A stretch of DNA of 64,000 bases from Lophium mytilinum (Eukaryota; Ascomycota; Dothideomycetes; Mytilinidiales; Mytilinidiaceae). Positions 51,885 through 63,690 of this stretch are shown piece by piece. Both the position numbers and the translations under genes were made by a program. The stretch's first letter is position 1, and each line of letters starts with the position of its first letter. The stretch spans positions 522,255 through 586,254 of the forward strand of contig MU004196.1 in the NCBI GenBank assembly GCA_010093605.1, read 5' to 3'. The notes beneath the pieces are model-generated. The model saw nothing but the letters and a program-made list of their open reading frames with translations, was not told where the DNA came from and ran no database searches.

Positions 51885-54600
51885 GCTGGCAGGAGGGGTG
51901 AAGGTATTTAATGAAGTCGCTAATAAACAAGGTGTGGGGAGCGCTAAGGCGATGCGGGAAGGAGGTCCTGGGGGAAACAGGCAGGTGAAGGCAGCTGGGC
52001 ATGGCAGGGAGGAGAGCAACCGGAGATATATATAATAAGAGAGAATCGATCAACCCACGTGGAAAGACAGGCAGATCCCCAGCCAAAAGTCATGCAAAGG
52101 GCCGGGGCGGAAGGCCTTTGCTGGAATGCCCACAAATAAGCTCACAACGGCCTCAGCCAGCCTGGGGCAGGGAACCACTGCGGGCTCTTGACGGCAGGCC
52201 GTTGGCGCCGGCCTGGACGACCGTTTGAGGGGCGAAAGGGAAGCGAAGGGCTGAGAGAAGGTGATACTGGGGCCCGTGAGCGCAAGGAGGCGACTCCACA
52301 GCCTGATGATATTGCGAACCTTGCACGCCCTCTTGCAACACAGCCAACGACGACGCTCGACCCGCCGACGACGACACAGGACGTCAGCCGCCCAGAGAAG
52401 AAGACAGGCCTGCGCGACCAGGGAGCCTGCACGCTGCTGGCCGGCTTGTCGAAAACGCCCCGTCCGAACTGCTGGAACGCTGAGACGATCGAATTGCTCG
52501 GGCGAGGGTCCAATCAAAGCCCTGGACACTGCTGATGCTCGAGGGCCGGAGCGGCAGCCGTCTGGCGCAAGACGATGTCGACTTGCGGCGGGAGCAGACG
52601 CGCTTGACTGCACTCGAAGACAGCGGCAGGCCCCGTTTGATAGAGGAAAGCGGCCCAAGAGACGAGGGCAAACGGCACTGTTTGCTGTGGCAGCGGCAGT
52701 TGATCGGGCAGGAATGGGCACTGGAGGAGTCGACAGCCTGGAGGCCCTGGAGAGCGCCAGAGGTTCCCAAGGTTAGCTTGAAGGAAGTAGGGCTAGCTTG
52801 GAGGAGGTGAGGTTGAGCGACGAGCAACGCCGGCTCGTTTGCATCGTGGCGTCCGGGATCTCTGGTCTGCCGCCAGCCATGCGCTGCGGGAGTCCGTTGC
52901 GTCTGCTTGGCCCTGCCACGATACACCTGGGTACGATGCTAAAAAGCACCGCTGGATGCCGCGCTGCAAGCATCCCACGCTGTCAGCCATGCCGTGAACC
53001 CGCCCTCCGTCGCTGCATCTCTCAAGGGTCTCTCCAGCTCCCGTGGCCCTCCTCCTGCAGGCCCCTCCACGCCCCTCGGACGGTCGCGCACACAGCCGGC
53101 GCAGAGGCGCCAACCGAGTCGCATCGCGGCGAATCAGGATAGGGGTGCTCCAAGCAGCAGCACAGCCGGCAGCGTCCGCAGAAAGTCAAACCACCAGTCT
53201 GCCGGCCCCCTTGGGCGACTCAGTATCGCCGGCAGCATTACTCGCGCCAGTGCTCCCAAGAACCCGGCCAGCTCACCTGACTATTCTGACGGCGCCCCGT
53301 TTGCTGAGCAGCCCGCGAACTTTGGCATGCAGCGTTTCGCCTGTCCGCCCTGGCTGGGTTCCGCGGGTCATTTCTCAGCATGCATCGCTCCGGGAGGCGG
53401 CCCAGATACGTGGGGTCCTCGCGCGAGGGCCGCTCATGTCACGCAAACGTCTTGGCGGCAATCGCCCATGTGTATGGGTGGCTTCAGTCCTGCTGCCATG
53501 TTCGGACGACCGCCCAAGTCTGTCCGTCCTCCGTCGTCAGTCTGATAGGGAATTGTGCGAGGCCAGCAGTTCGGTGATCGCCGTACCCAAGTCGCGCTGT
53601 GAGATCGCCAACGCCTGGAGGTTTCGCGCGCTAGGGAGACCTGGCTCCGGCGCAACAGGATGCTCCAGTGCTGACGAACTGGGAGCCTCATGATTGCGAT
53701 TCTCCACTGGAATTGGTCCGCGCCCTCATGCCTAAGGTACACATTCCCCTCGTGAAGGAGCTCGAGATCATCCCATGCTTCCCCACCAGCCGAAGTGCTC
53801 CCACTGTACGATTGGACTCGGCTGGCGCTTGCGGCTTGAACTTGCATGATTCTCCACGCGGCGAAGACGCGGCGAACAACCTTATATTGAGGGCCTGCCA
53901 GCATCGCGTCCGTGTGTCTTTGGGCTGATACTCGCAGAGGCGTCTCAGGGCGACGCTGTTTGGCCAGCCTTTGGTTTCACCGCTAGGACTCTGTCTCCAA
54001 CAGGGTCTACCACGACTGCGGAGACTTGGTCTTCGAGAACACGGCCAGCATGACTCCTGGCGCCGGCAACCACGGAGATCATGATGAGACGTCTTCACGA
54101 CTAATTGATATAGCCGCCGCAGCCGGCGGCGGTCAGAGAGAACGCATCAGAAAAACTGGACATCGAACTGCGTGTCGAGTCCAAACGGTCAATGGTTTGC
54201 CCAATCGAGCATGGAAGCCGTCCAGACAATGGGTACGATGCGGGCCCAATATGCGGCCCGAGTCAGCGACGAGCAGCGGCAAAATGCTCCGCTTTGCAGT
54301 CTCTTGCAGCGCAAACAAGAGCGGGCGATTCAGCGGCATTCCGAGTTGGTGTTTTCTTGCAGATGAGGTTGGGGTGATCCATGATGGAGGTCCCTGCGGT
54401 CATGTGGCCTGGCCTGGCGGACGGATACGGGTCCACAATGTTCCGGGAAAGCTTGGCTGTAGAACGTAAGACGATGAAACACCGCGGCGGATGACGCTGC
54501 CCACTTCACACCGCGATTATACCCGCCGCGCCTTCGCCCACGTCTAAACGGTGCCCGCCCACCTATCTAATTGGTTTCCTGTCGCAAGGAGTGCTCCAGA
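51885..54600. other. 2.7 kb GC-rich tract with coding-like fragments in changing frames
   Basis: No single gene model joins the fragments. The candidate locus at 52994-54377 is listed separately. The part 52.14-52.9 kb has Arg/Pro-rich frames on both strands (for example 52188-52535, plus) that I regard as chance in GC-rich DNA. Confidence 0.4.
52994..54377 (+). pseudogene. possible decayed or unresolved multi-exon coiled-coil gene
   Basis: An ATG at 52994 opens a Ser/Pro/Arg-rich frame (MNPPSVAASLKGLSSSRGPP) of 183 codons. Further downstream, protein-like stretches appear in other plus-strand frames: LRRQSDRELCEASSSVIA (53.5 kb), an alternative helix DRQRLEVSRARETWLRRN (53.6 kb), RENASEKLDIELRVESKRSM (54.14-54.19 kb) and, one base shifted, MEAVQTMGTMRAQYAARVSD (54.2 kb). 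These read like a coiled-coil protein, but I could not join them through normal introns without stops or frame changes, so either the gene is broken or my splice choices are incomplete. No family identified. Helical, charged fragments are the main support; GC-rich chance frames are the alternative. Confidence 0.3.
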
Positions 54601-55389
54601 ATGAGTGCCGCCCGCACCTTGGGCCCTGCAGTCCGAGTCAGGAGCTTCCTTTGCACACCCATCACGCCAGCTCCCTCAGCATCCGCATCAAGATATTTCG
54701 CTATTGCTAGGCCTGCTATCTCGAATCCCGGTACTTTCCAGAGGCTCTCAGGTCAGGCAGCTCGCCGGTCATGGAAACATGACAGGTCTCTCCCGTCCCG
54801 CAGCTTCCGCTTCGTGCGCTTCAAGAGCTCCAAGCCATCAACCCCCAGTCCCAATCCAACACCACAGCTCGGGAGCCCAGAACCCTCGCTTTCTCTATCA
54901 CAGCGCATGCGCAAGCTCTCCCGCGAGTATGGCTGGACAGTCGTGGGCGTCTATGGTCTCCTCACTGTGCTTGACTTTCCATTCTGCTATATGGCGGTCA
55001 AGCTGCTCGGGACCGAACGGATAGGACGTTATGAGCACGCTGCAATAGAGGCTTTCTGGAGTCTAGTACACATACCATTTCCAGACGTGCACAAGAAGCA
55101 GGCTATAAGCGAGGAAGGCTCATTAGAGGCCACAGCACGGGAGGGCGAAGAAGTTGCAGAGGCTGCTGTATCCAAAACCGAAGCAAGTATGTGACTTGCG
55201 TGAGCTCGAACACCTTTTCCCCTGTACTGACCTTCCTCAGCGATCTGGACCACGCTCGCCCTCGCATACGCTGTGCACAAATCTTTGATCTTCATTCGAG
55301 TTCCCTTGACTGCTGCAGTAACTCCGAAGGTTGTCAAGACACTAAGGGGCTGGGGATGGAATATTGGCAAGAGGAAGCCGAAGCCTTGA
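54601..55389 (+). CDS. DUF1279 / FAM210-type mitochondrial membrane protein
   Basis: Exons 54601..55186 and 55241..55389 give 244 residues; the 54-bp intron has GTATGT and CTCAG ends with a CTGAC branch. The N-terminus (MSAARTLGPAVRVRSFLCTP, then many Arg/Ser) looks like a mitochondrial targeting sequence. The DUF1279 core is SREYGWTVVGVYGLLTVLDF followed by PFCYMAVKLLG (a membrane helix), continuing in exon 2 as LALAYAVHKSLIFIRVPLTA and ending KTLRGWGWNIGKRKPKP, as in the FAM210 family. In animals related proteins sit in mitochondria; the fungal role is unclear. A Glu/Ala-rich linker separates the two halves. Good confidence for the family. Confidence 0.88.
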
Positions 55390-58300
55390 ATACAGACATT
55401 GGAGCTTGTGCTAGTGAAACCTCACTACTTCAATCTCGAATTTCCACTCTGGCCCTTTGTATATTTGAATCGTCTAGATTTCGCATCAGGTCATCGACAT
55501 TGGCGGGCGTCTAGAAAAAAAACTGTTTAAACAACCTGTAGTAATAAGCACAAATGGAGCGCTGGTAGCGGAGCGGTAGCAGAATTATGTAAGATACAAA
55601 TGGTGGCCAAGGATGAATATCCTGGCATCTGGCTACATCCAGACCTCGTCCCAGGCTCATGGCACATTGCGTCAGCTGCTTTGTGCATTAGTCCTCTACG
55701 GTTCCCCATAATCTAGGTCATGGCTTGCGTCGATGAGTCGCAGGGATGCAGACCCAAACTGGACTTGACAGACCCGATGGAAAGGTTCAACGGCTTTCAG
55801 TCACCCTTTTGAGATCTTCATATTTCCCCGCAGACAGACCTAGCGTCTGGTCCGACCCAGACATTCGCGGATAGCGCGATCTACTGTCATAATCGCCCCT
55901 AAGCGATTCCGGTTACAGTCTCTATAGCGGCGCGGCTGAGTTACGCATGACGTGGCTAAGCTTCTCCTTCAACTCTGGTTCAGCTCGAAGCTTCAAAGTA
56001 CCTCCGACAGACTTCGTTTCGCCGTTTCATTGGTATTGCGGGCCCTTCTCGGCACGTTGTTGCGGGAATATTTTCGCTCGCCGAAGAAACACCTTATATG
56101 TGAACCCCAGACAATCACTTCAAATCTGTCCCCGCGCTTGCGATCTGGAGGCGTTATTGCGATTGCGATTCGAGTGGAGCCGCGTCGGCGTAGTTCTAGA
56201 TTCGCGGCAAACAGCGAGCTTCAGAATTCCCATTGGCAAAGCACAAATCGAATTCAAGGCGGACACAATCAGACTACGGCGATATCGCCGGCTCTAATCT
56301 CCTTCATAGAGCAGAATATACTTTCAGCTAGCTATCAGAATGGGTTCTCATGCTCCGCGGGCTCCGAAGACCCTCCTAACCCTACCAACCACGATATCGT
56401 GATGTCTAGCCGCGTCACGCTACCCACAGTTCAAACTTCCAACACTACTCTAACTGACACTTTTTGCGCCTATTCTTTCTCGGTGGTCTTGTCACTTCCC
56501 ATAAGCTTTCCCGCTAGCACGCCTGAGGCTCTTACAGTTTCCGATCAGGCTTTCCTTACTATTTCAGGCCTACGAAGGTACAAACGGTCCGACTCAACGT
56601 CAAGGGGTCGGTGGATTTAAGGTTTGCCCCTTGCAAGACCGCAAACTCAAATTGTAATGTACAGCCCTACCGCCGACCACGGACCATGCGCTCATGCCAC
56701 ATTATCACCTCGGAACACGGCGAACCCCCAGTCTCAACCTAGAAAGAGCCCAAATATGTCCCTCGGCTCGTTTCGCATAGATCTAACGTATTGAAGACAC
56801 GTCAACCTCCGGATCGTCGGGTCTGATGCCTACCAAGCCGAGCTGGTAAGGCGCTGCCGGGTTCATGGCACGACGTTTGTTACAGGAAGCAAATGACATC
56901 TAATCAAAACACCCGAGGTTGAACAAGAATATCGTCGCTTCATGCCAGATACAAGAACGAGGTTTCAAACACAACTGCCGAACGGGGTCTCCCAGAGGCG
57001 CAAATGCCATAGTCCTTAAAGTTACCCTTCCGCTACTACTAGCTTTCGGCAACTCCGATGTCAAAGCTACAACCAGATGAAAAAGAATGTGTGAAAAGCA
57101 TGACTGCACTCCGGGCGGGTGCGGCTATCTACTGTAGACCGATTAACGTGGCGCTTTTAATCGCGCATGGCTTGCGGCTACGACAGATTTAGATACGAAG
57201 TCAGGATGAGCACATCCGCAGATCAGATCTGAGTAGTGACTAGCTGGGATATGGAGCCTCTAGGTTCGAATTTCTGTCACCTAAAAGCTAAGCGTAGAGC
57301 CTAAGCAGATGCGCTTTGAGATGTCGGTGTGTCGAGGTCTGTCTTTGGTTGCATCAAAACCTACTTGAGCGTCAGAGGCGTCTTGATGTTCCGAAGTCAG
57401 AAGCTTGAGGATAACGTGGTAGTCATTACGTTTTCGCGCTACGAAGGATATTCTTTCACGAGTGCTATACTCAAGCTGCGACTACCATCGCGGTATGTCT
57501 CTCTCTTGGTAGTTACGTCACGTGCAGCTATCACATGACCTCGCTTAGAAGCAGCTGTCCGGCTAACTCACTTCCACAAACTCATAGCTACTTCGCATTT
57601 ACAGGCCCATTTTGGCCTTCCAATGCTAATCTGACGCGCACCTACCAAGATGATTTCTTTTGATATCTTTGTCTCTATTCTGCTTTCCTAACACTCAACC
57701 CTTCTTTTGCTAAACTCTATGGACACACTCAAAATGATTCTAGCGCCGGGAAAAACCTGAAGTGAATACTTCTCCGAGGACTCCATTCTTAATTTCCCAT
57801 TCGTTCAATTTCGCTTTCAGTCAAATGATCTTTATGTGTTCCATTGCTACGATGTGAGCATAAAGTAACAGTCTCGTAAAGCACATAGGCATAATCCCAT
57901 TTTTCATATCGTCATCGCGAATAATCCGAGATCTGGCCTCACAAGTTCAACCACTACTGCATCACCATGACCTCCTGTTATACCTCTCAAATTTGCACAC
58001 TGCCAAGCCCCAATTAGGAAATACCAGTGGTAGACCTACCCCTAGAACATATCCTTTCATCCTAGCCTTTGATCCTGCTAGAATGACGCAAATGGGACCG
58101 AATGCCAAAGTGCCAGAAGCCTAAGTATCGGTAAGAACACGAACGGAAGGCAGCTCGGCCGGCGTAGAACACGTTTAGAGCCACGACACCGCAGTTATCG
58201 CAAAACGAAATACCATCGAGAGCGCTCGGATCGACCTCGAAACGACATTGCCCCAAGAGCCAAAATGCCAGACCTGAAGAAACGGTCAGCTCCCTCCGAA

Positions 58301-58483
58301 AGACTGCTTGACGCCCTCTCGGTACCATATGAAAGGGACGGCGAAGATGGCAATTCCGAAACATATGTTCCCTTCGAAATAGCGACGGTATCCTCTCTTC
58401 CACGGAACAATAAGCCAAGGCCATCGACCATGAGGAGAGCACTCGTCAAGGCACCCCAGTACGGTGGATGCGTGAGCGATATC
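55390..58483. other. 3.1 kb with no clear gene
   Basis: The longest frame (55952-56620, plus, 222 codons) has no recognisable domain and ordinary composition; it may be chance. The rest is AT-richer, with short frames only. No repeat family or tRNA is convincing; a GGTTCGAATTT at 57,263 is not part of a foldable cloverleaf by eye. Confidence 0.45.
55952..56620 (+). CDS. weak hypothetical ORF, 222 codons
   Basis: Unbroken plus-strand frame starting MAKLLLQLWFSSKLQSTSD. Ser/Thr/Arg-rich with a few hydrophobic stretches, no motif known to me and no neighbours that give context. Length is slightly above what chance would commonly give; listed for completeness. Confidence 0.2.
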   Translation: MAKLLLQLWFSSKLQSTSDRLRFAVSLVLRALLGTLLREYFRSPKKHLICEPQTITSNLSPRLRSGGVIAIAIRVEPRRRSSRFAANSELQNSHWQSTNRIQGGHNQTTAISPALISFIEQNILSASYQNGFSCSAGSEDPPNPTNHDIVMSSRVTLPTVQTSNTTLTDTFCAYSFSVVLSLPISFPASTPEALTVSDQAFLTISGLRRYKRSDSTSRGRWI

Positions 58484-61400
58484 TCAAAGATCGACCTTGA
58501 TTATAAGAACGTATCCCGAGTAACATCCAACAGCAATATTGTTGTTGCAGACAGCCACTACATCGTCCCCAGCGAAGGATATGTACTCGTGTGGAAGGCG
58601 AAGGACAGGCTTCCCCTTGAAGACAAGCCATTCATTTTCTACTGATAAATCAGATCGAAGGTATTGTTCGTCAAGAGGTTCATTCGGGAACGCAACTGCG
58701 CTGACTTGTGAAGGATTGCATGCTACAGTGTCGATGAGCGCGTCGAGTGTGTGTAGCAGCGTGCCCTTGGTCGCGTCCAAAACCCGTACTGTGGAGTCCC
58801 ACGAGCCCGACGCCAGCTTCGGGCCGTCCCCGACCCGCGAGAACGCAACCGCCAAAACTCCTTCAGAATGGCCCTCAAGCGTGTGCTTCAGCGTGCCCTT
58901 TGCCGCGTCCCAGACCCGCACTGTGTTATCTCTTGAGCCCGACGCCAGCATTGAGCCGTCCCTATCCTGCGAGAATGCAACTGCCAAGACTGATGAAGAA
59001 TGGCCGCAAAGCGTGAACAGCAGCTCGCCTGTGGCCACGTCCCAAACCCGTATTGTAGTGTCCTGCGAGCCCGATGCCAGCTTCAAGCCATCCTGTGAGA
59101 ACGCAATATCGTTTACTCTATAAGAATGGCGGTCAGGCGTCTGCTGCACCGTGCCTATTGGTGCGGTCATGTCCCAGACCCGCACCGTTTTGTCTTGTGA
59201 ACCCGATGCCAATTTCAAGCCGTCTCGTGAGAACGCAACTGCGAGGATGAATGAAGAATGGCCGTAGAGCGTGTACTGTAGCGTGCCCGTGGCTACGTCC
59301 CAGACCCGTACTTCCTCTTCACTCGACGCCAGCTTCGAGCCGTCCCACGAGAACGCAACTGCGGTTAATCGCACCGAATGGCACTTAAGCGTGTGTTGTA
59401 GCGCGCCCGTGGTCGCATCCCAGACCGTTATTGTCCCGTCAATTGAATTTGACGCCAGCTTCGAGCCGTCTCGCGACAATGCAACCCTGTTACCCAGTAC
59501 AAAATCGCCCTTGAGTGTGTGCTGAAGCGTGCCCTTGGCCACATCCCAGACCCGCAGTATCTTGTCTGATGAAATGGATGTCAGCGTTAAGCCGTTCTGT
59601 GAGAACGCAACCGCTTGAAGTCTCTTGGAGTTGTCGGTAGCTCTAAGTGTGTGCTGTAGCGTGCCATTAGCTGCGTCACAAATCCCTACCTCCCCAAGAG
59701 ACAAACCCCACGCTAGAATCGAACCATCCGGTGAAAACGCGAATACATTAGCTGTAGCGATATCGCTGTCATGTGTGTACTGCAGCGTGCCCGCGGCCAC
59801 GTCCCAAACCCGCACCGTCTTGTCGCTTGAACCTGATACAAGCTTCGAGCTATCAGATGAAAATGCGACAGCCCCAACATATTGTCCATGGCCATGAAGC
59901 GTCTGCTGTAGCGCGCCTGTAGCTGCGTCCCAGATCCGCACTGTCCTGTCGAGCGAACCCGATGCCAACAATGAGCCGTCCTGCGAAAAAGCAACCGCGC
60001 TCACGGATGAACCATGGCCCTCGAGCGTCTGTAAGCACGCGCTCCATTCATCTGATAAAGAGGAGTGAACTGTAATCCCCTTTGGTGTTTCCTGCTTGAA
60101 GTAACTTCTTATCAGGCTGCGAACCGGACTAAATACGAGCGCAGACGCGTATGCCTGGAGAGGACTGGTCTCTATTGCCACCTTGTGGTACATGATAAAT
60201 CGGTATGCATCGTGAACCAATTCGAGTAATCTGGATGCGTCTGTTCTTGTCTATATAATCTTAGTATACGTTACGCTTGAAGGCTAGAAGAAGCATACTT
60301 TGAGGAGAGATTCGAGTTTCGCTACTGATGCCGCCCCTTCTGACATGCTCCTGCAAAGGCTTAAAGCCTCGAGCCAGTAAAGATACTGCTCTTGGAGGAA
60401 AACATGCACGGCGCCACCGTCTTGCAGATATCTGTCCTCTTTGATACTCTTGTCGGAAAGAGAATTACAGAGGTGGTCAATCCAGTAGACGCATGAGTAC
60501 CGCGACGTCTCTAACGGGTCATTGGTTGGCACTTGGACTTTGTCGATCGGGAAGCCTGGTTCGTTTAAGGAGTACATGTCACGTTTCAGTGTATCAGACA
60601 TGAGCTCCAGAGATCGAATATAGATATCTTGGTGGGTCTTCTCCTGAGATGAAAAGAATGTAGCTCGCGCCTCATCGCTTAGGTAGTCCTTAGCCGATTG
60701 ATGGATTAGGTAGACTTGATCCTCTTGCACAGTAAGAAATGAGCCGCACATGTCTACGGTCTCTTTTACAATATCTTTCGATACTCCACACAAGCTACCT
60801 ATCTCAGATAGGTGAAGTGGACGATAGGCGACGGTGGCAATGGAAAGCATGAGCTTGCAAACCTCCGAGATACTCGCCTTACGCTGTTGGATCTGATCCA
60901 CCATGCGATCGTACAGATGGACTAAGCCTTCTGGCACATCTGACACCACTTGTAACGGTTTCAAGCTCTCAGGACTCTCGAGCTCCTGGATTACGAAGGC
61001 GGCCCAGAGGAATGTGCCATTCGCCTTCTGGCGTAGGATGTCTCGTACTTCATCTCTTAAGCTGTTGTCTTGGAGTGCCCTTGTACGGGGCAGCTTATCG
61101 TCGATATAGTCGTCGACGGCTTGAGACACCAGTTTCGCGTTTTCCTGCAGCTCGAGATTCAGCCTTATCAGCTTCTTAGCAGATCCTAGTTCCTGCTTTA
61201 TTAGGACCTCGTTCCGACTTGTTAAGAGCCATTTTATGCGGGAGGGTGGCGACGAGGTGTCGATAATGAGTTTTAGCAGCTTCCGCAGGTCGATAATACA
61301 TTCATCCAGGGCGTCGACGACGAGGCAGGTCATCTCCAGGCTCGGGTCCCGTAGTATATTCCCAAAGATCTCTGATAGAGCGACCCAAGAATTTGCGTCT

Positions 61401-62954
61401 TCGAAGAGTGCTTTGCCTGCGCTGTCGTACTGCTTCCGGAGGTGTGAGGCTAGCGATGGATGTTGATCAGCGAGTAGGTAAATCAGACCGCGCAGAACAG
61501 CTGTGGCACTATTGATACGCGAGTCGGTGGCTTGACAGAAGAAGAAGGACACAAAGCCACAGCCGGTTGACTTCTTTAGTTCGTCGAGAATCCCACAGAG
61601 CAGCATGGTCTTGCCCTTGCCCGGATCGGCGCTAATCCAGAGCAGTGTCCCTTCTGGGCCATCTTGCCATTGCTTGAGCTGAGGACTGTCGAGGATCCAG
61701 CGACAAGATTCACGCAAAATACCGCCTTTGGCCTGCTCAATACGTGTCTTGTCGTGGCGGGAATCGGTGGCCCGGAGGTCTCTCAAGCACTGTTCATCTT
61801 TCTTTTTCTCCTCATCTTCCTTTGATTGTTCATCTCGCTTTGATTGTCCATCATTCTGTGATCTTAGGTTTGCGACAATCCGCTCGCCGGTATAGGCCTT
61901 GCGATGCAGTTCAAAGCGTTTCTCAGCATCCCGGATAGCTTTCAGATTGCCGTCCCAGTCATCAAGCTTGACAATGTCCCGTAAGAATTCGAGACCACGA
62001 TGACGATAGTATGAGTAGACGCTCTTAATTTGGTATGTGAGAAGTACTTTATAAAGATCTACAATCTGATTTTCCAGCTGGTATCTCACTTCAGAAAGTT
62101 CCCTGGCATCATCTGTAGATTCCTGGAGAAGGCTACTGAACAGGCTGCAGTACCAATTCATGTTTTTGATAACGTATTCAACGCCTTGGCGGTTGGTTTC
62201 GGTTGCCTTGATGGGATTGGCAAGCATCTCCGGCAGTCAGCATGCGAAAATATCATTATGTAGACAAACTTACCTCCAAGGCAATGCAAACGCCGGTCCA
62301 GGGTAGGGCAGCTTGGGGCGCGACCCCAATAGCGGAACTGATTATATCCCTGGCTATTAGGACCGGGCCCATAGTGCGGCTCATGCCTTCTTTCATTTTA
62401 GCCTCCGGTGCGGTCTTGTCGAGACCGGTATAGACAAGCTGCTCCATTTGATGTCGCCTTTCGTCTGGGTCACTCTGGCAGATGTTATTTGCCTGGTGCT
62501 CCGGTTCAGTAGAGGCACCCCTGTCCTTCTGCAAATTGTGAGACAAAATCCTTTCGTATTCGTCCAGGAGGGCCGGCTCCTTTTCTTTGAGGTCGTCGTA
62601 GGCTCGATCCCAGAGTCGCTCGGACGGGCTTGCAGTACGAGTGACATTCGCGTGTGTCGACCCATCGCCAGAGGTAGCCGCTCGAGCATTTGGGAGCGGC
62701 GAAGCGGACGTAGAGGTGGCAGTGGGTCCTTGTAGGAGGGGCGATATAGACTCGAGTAGAGTAGCAGGTAGAGGAACGCCTATGGTGGTTGTAGAGTTTT
62801 GCATAGCATCTTCGGAGGTCGTCAGCACGACAGAGGTGCCAGTCGTACTTGCTTGTACAGCGAGCTGGGTTCGTTCTTTGTGTTTTTCCCGACCTGTCAT
62901 GCCGCGACCTATTCGCGGAAGCCACTTCCGCCAGCATGATGATCGTTCCGGCAT
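58484..62954 (-). CDS. NACHT-WD40 NLR receptor (HET-E/NWD-type)
   Basis: Exons 62954..62274, 62227..60299 and 60250..58484 give 1458 residues; introns are 46 and 48 bp. The start MPERSSCWRKWLPRIGRG is the usual form; an earlier ATG at 63125 exists. The N-terminal region has the NACHT-associated helix block (SPSERLWDRAYDDLKEKEPA). The NACHT domain carries P-loop ADPGKGKTMLL (~residue 423) and Walker B-like CLVVDALDEC (~526), then winged-helix-like SDVPEGLVHLYDRMVDQI. From ~940 come ten WD40-type repeats (unit HSSxxLAVAFSxDGxxLASGSxDxTVRVWD), several almost identical, and a degenerate C-terminal blade. By family knowledge this is a STAND receptor in heterokaryon incompatibility or defence; its WD repeats often vary by recombination. 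No paired effector gene is adjacent. Confidence 0.93.
58700..60040 (-). repeat. tandem WD40-coding repeats within the NLR gene
   Basis: Ten ~126-bp units (about 42 codons each) encode the propeller. By eye units 7-10 are the most alike, sharing GHSxSVLAVAFS and LASGSxDxTVRVWD. Units 3-6 are more worn, and the last blade is degenerate. The repeats lie at 59.98-58.70 kb going down the minus strand. Confidence 0.7.
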
Positions 62955-63690
62955 GGCAGCTAGGTAAAGGATGGGGGTGATTGAGACAGCGCGAGTGAAG
63001 CAGTGTTGGTGGTAAAAAGTTGGACTTGAGTTGAAAAAGTGTGTTACATCTGATTTACTGAAGTTGAGCGGAGGAACTGATGTAGAATATACTAACGGAC
63101 TGGGGACGACCCCCTGCACGGCCATCCATACAGTCCTAATAGTCGTACACGTACAAAGGTAACGCAGTTTTGAGGAAAGAGGTCTGTCAGAAGCCGCCTA
63201 GTCAATTATTTTTGAGAGAGGTTGCCTCTAATGGATGCGACCACAGCACCAGACCTTGAGCAACCTGATGATTGGCCTTACTGATTCTAAGCTGCAGTGT
63301 CGGGACTGCGGTATAACTAAAGATGCTGGCAACGGTTGCAGCTGTGCTCCTCCCATTAGTCAATCAAGCCGGATCGATTATATTGCCGGATTATCGGTGA
63401 TTAGAAGCCAAGTTTTATCAACGTCCTTTAGAACCATTGCTAACAATACTTTCTGGAAGGTGAGACTTCTAGCCCTATTATTATTCTATCAAGAGGCAGC
63501 GTAAGCCCTATTCGAGCCCCAGAAGTTGTCAATGTTAGGTTGTATTGCTGAACGTCTAAAGTAATTAAGATATAGGGGTTACCTACGGCGTTCTGTCTAA
63601 CTCCACTATCCCCGCCAATTTTCCCTTGCCAATTTTCCCTGCCAATTTTCCCTGCCAATTTTCCCTGCCAATTTTCCCTGCCAATTTCCC
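62955..63690. other. intergenic stretch between NLR and edge gene
   Basis: Upstream region of the NLR gene and 3' end of the edge gene. It includes the CCAATTTTCCCTG minisatellite at 63613-63690. A 89-codon plus-strand frame (63235-63504) is not convincing. Confidence 0.45.
63613..63690. repeat. 13-bp minisatellite CCAATTTTCCCTG
   Basis: About six tandem copies of CCAATTTTCCCTG with small variations (first copy CCAATTTTCCCTTG, last CCAATTTCCCC). It lies immediately after the stop codon (minus strand) of the edge gene, so in its 3' untranslated region. Confidence 0.8.

Noticed and set aside
57250-57300. Possible tRNA (GGTTCGAAT-like T-arm)
   Set aside because: I could not pair an acceptor stem or anticodon arm around it by eye; a covariance-model search would be decisive.
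58265-58645. 126-codon plus-strand frame at the 3' end of the NLR gene
   Set aside because: It overlaps the C-terminal coding end of the NLR on the other strand and has no recognisable features.
58539-59123. 194-codon plus-strand frame opposite the WD40 repeats, with several relatives alongside
   Set aside because: The repetitive Ser/Thr/Ala-rich pattern is the antisense echo of the WD40-coding repeats.
63613-63690. Possible CRISPR-like array
   Set aside because: The units are adjacent 13-mers without spacers in a eukaryotic window, so this is a minisatellite.
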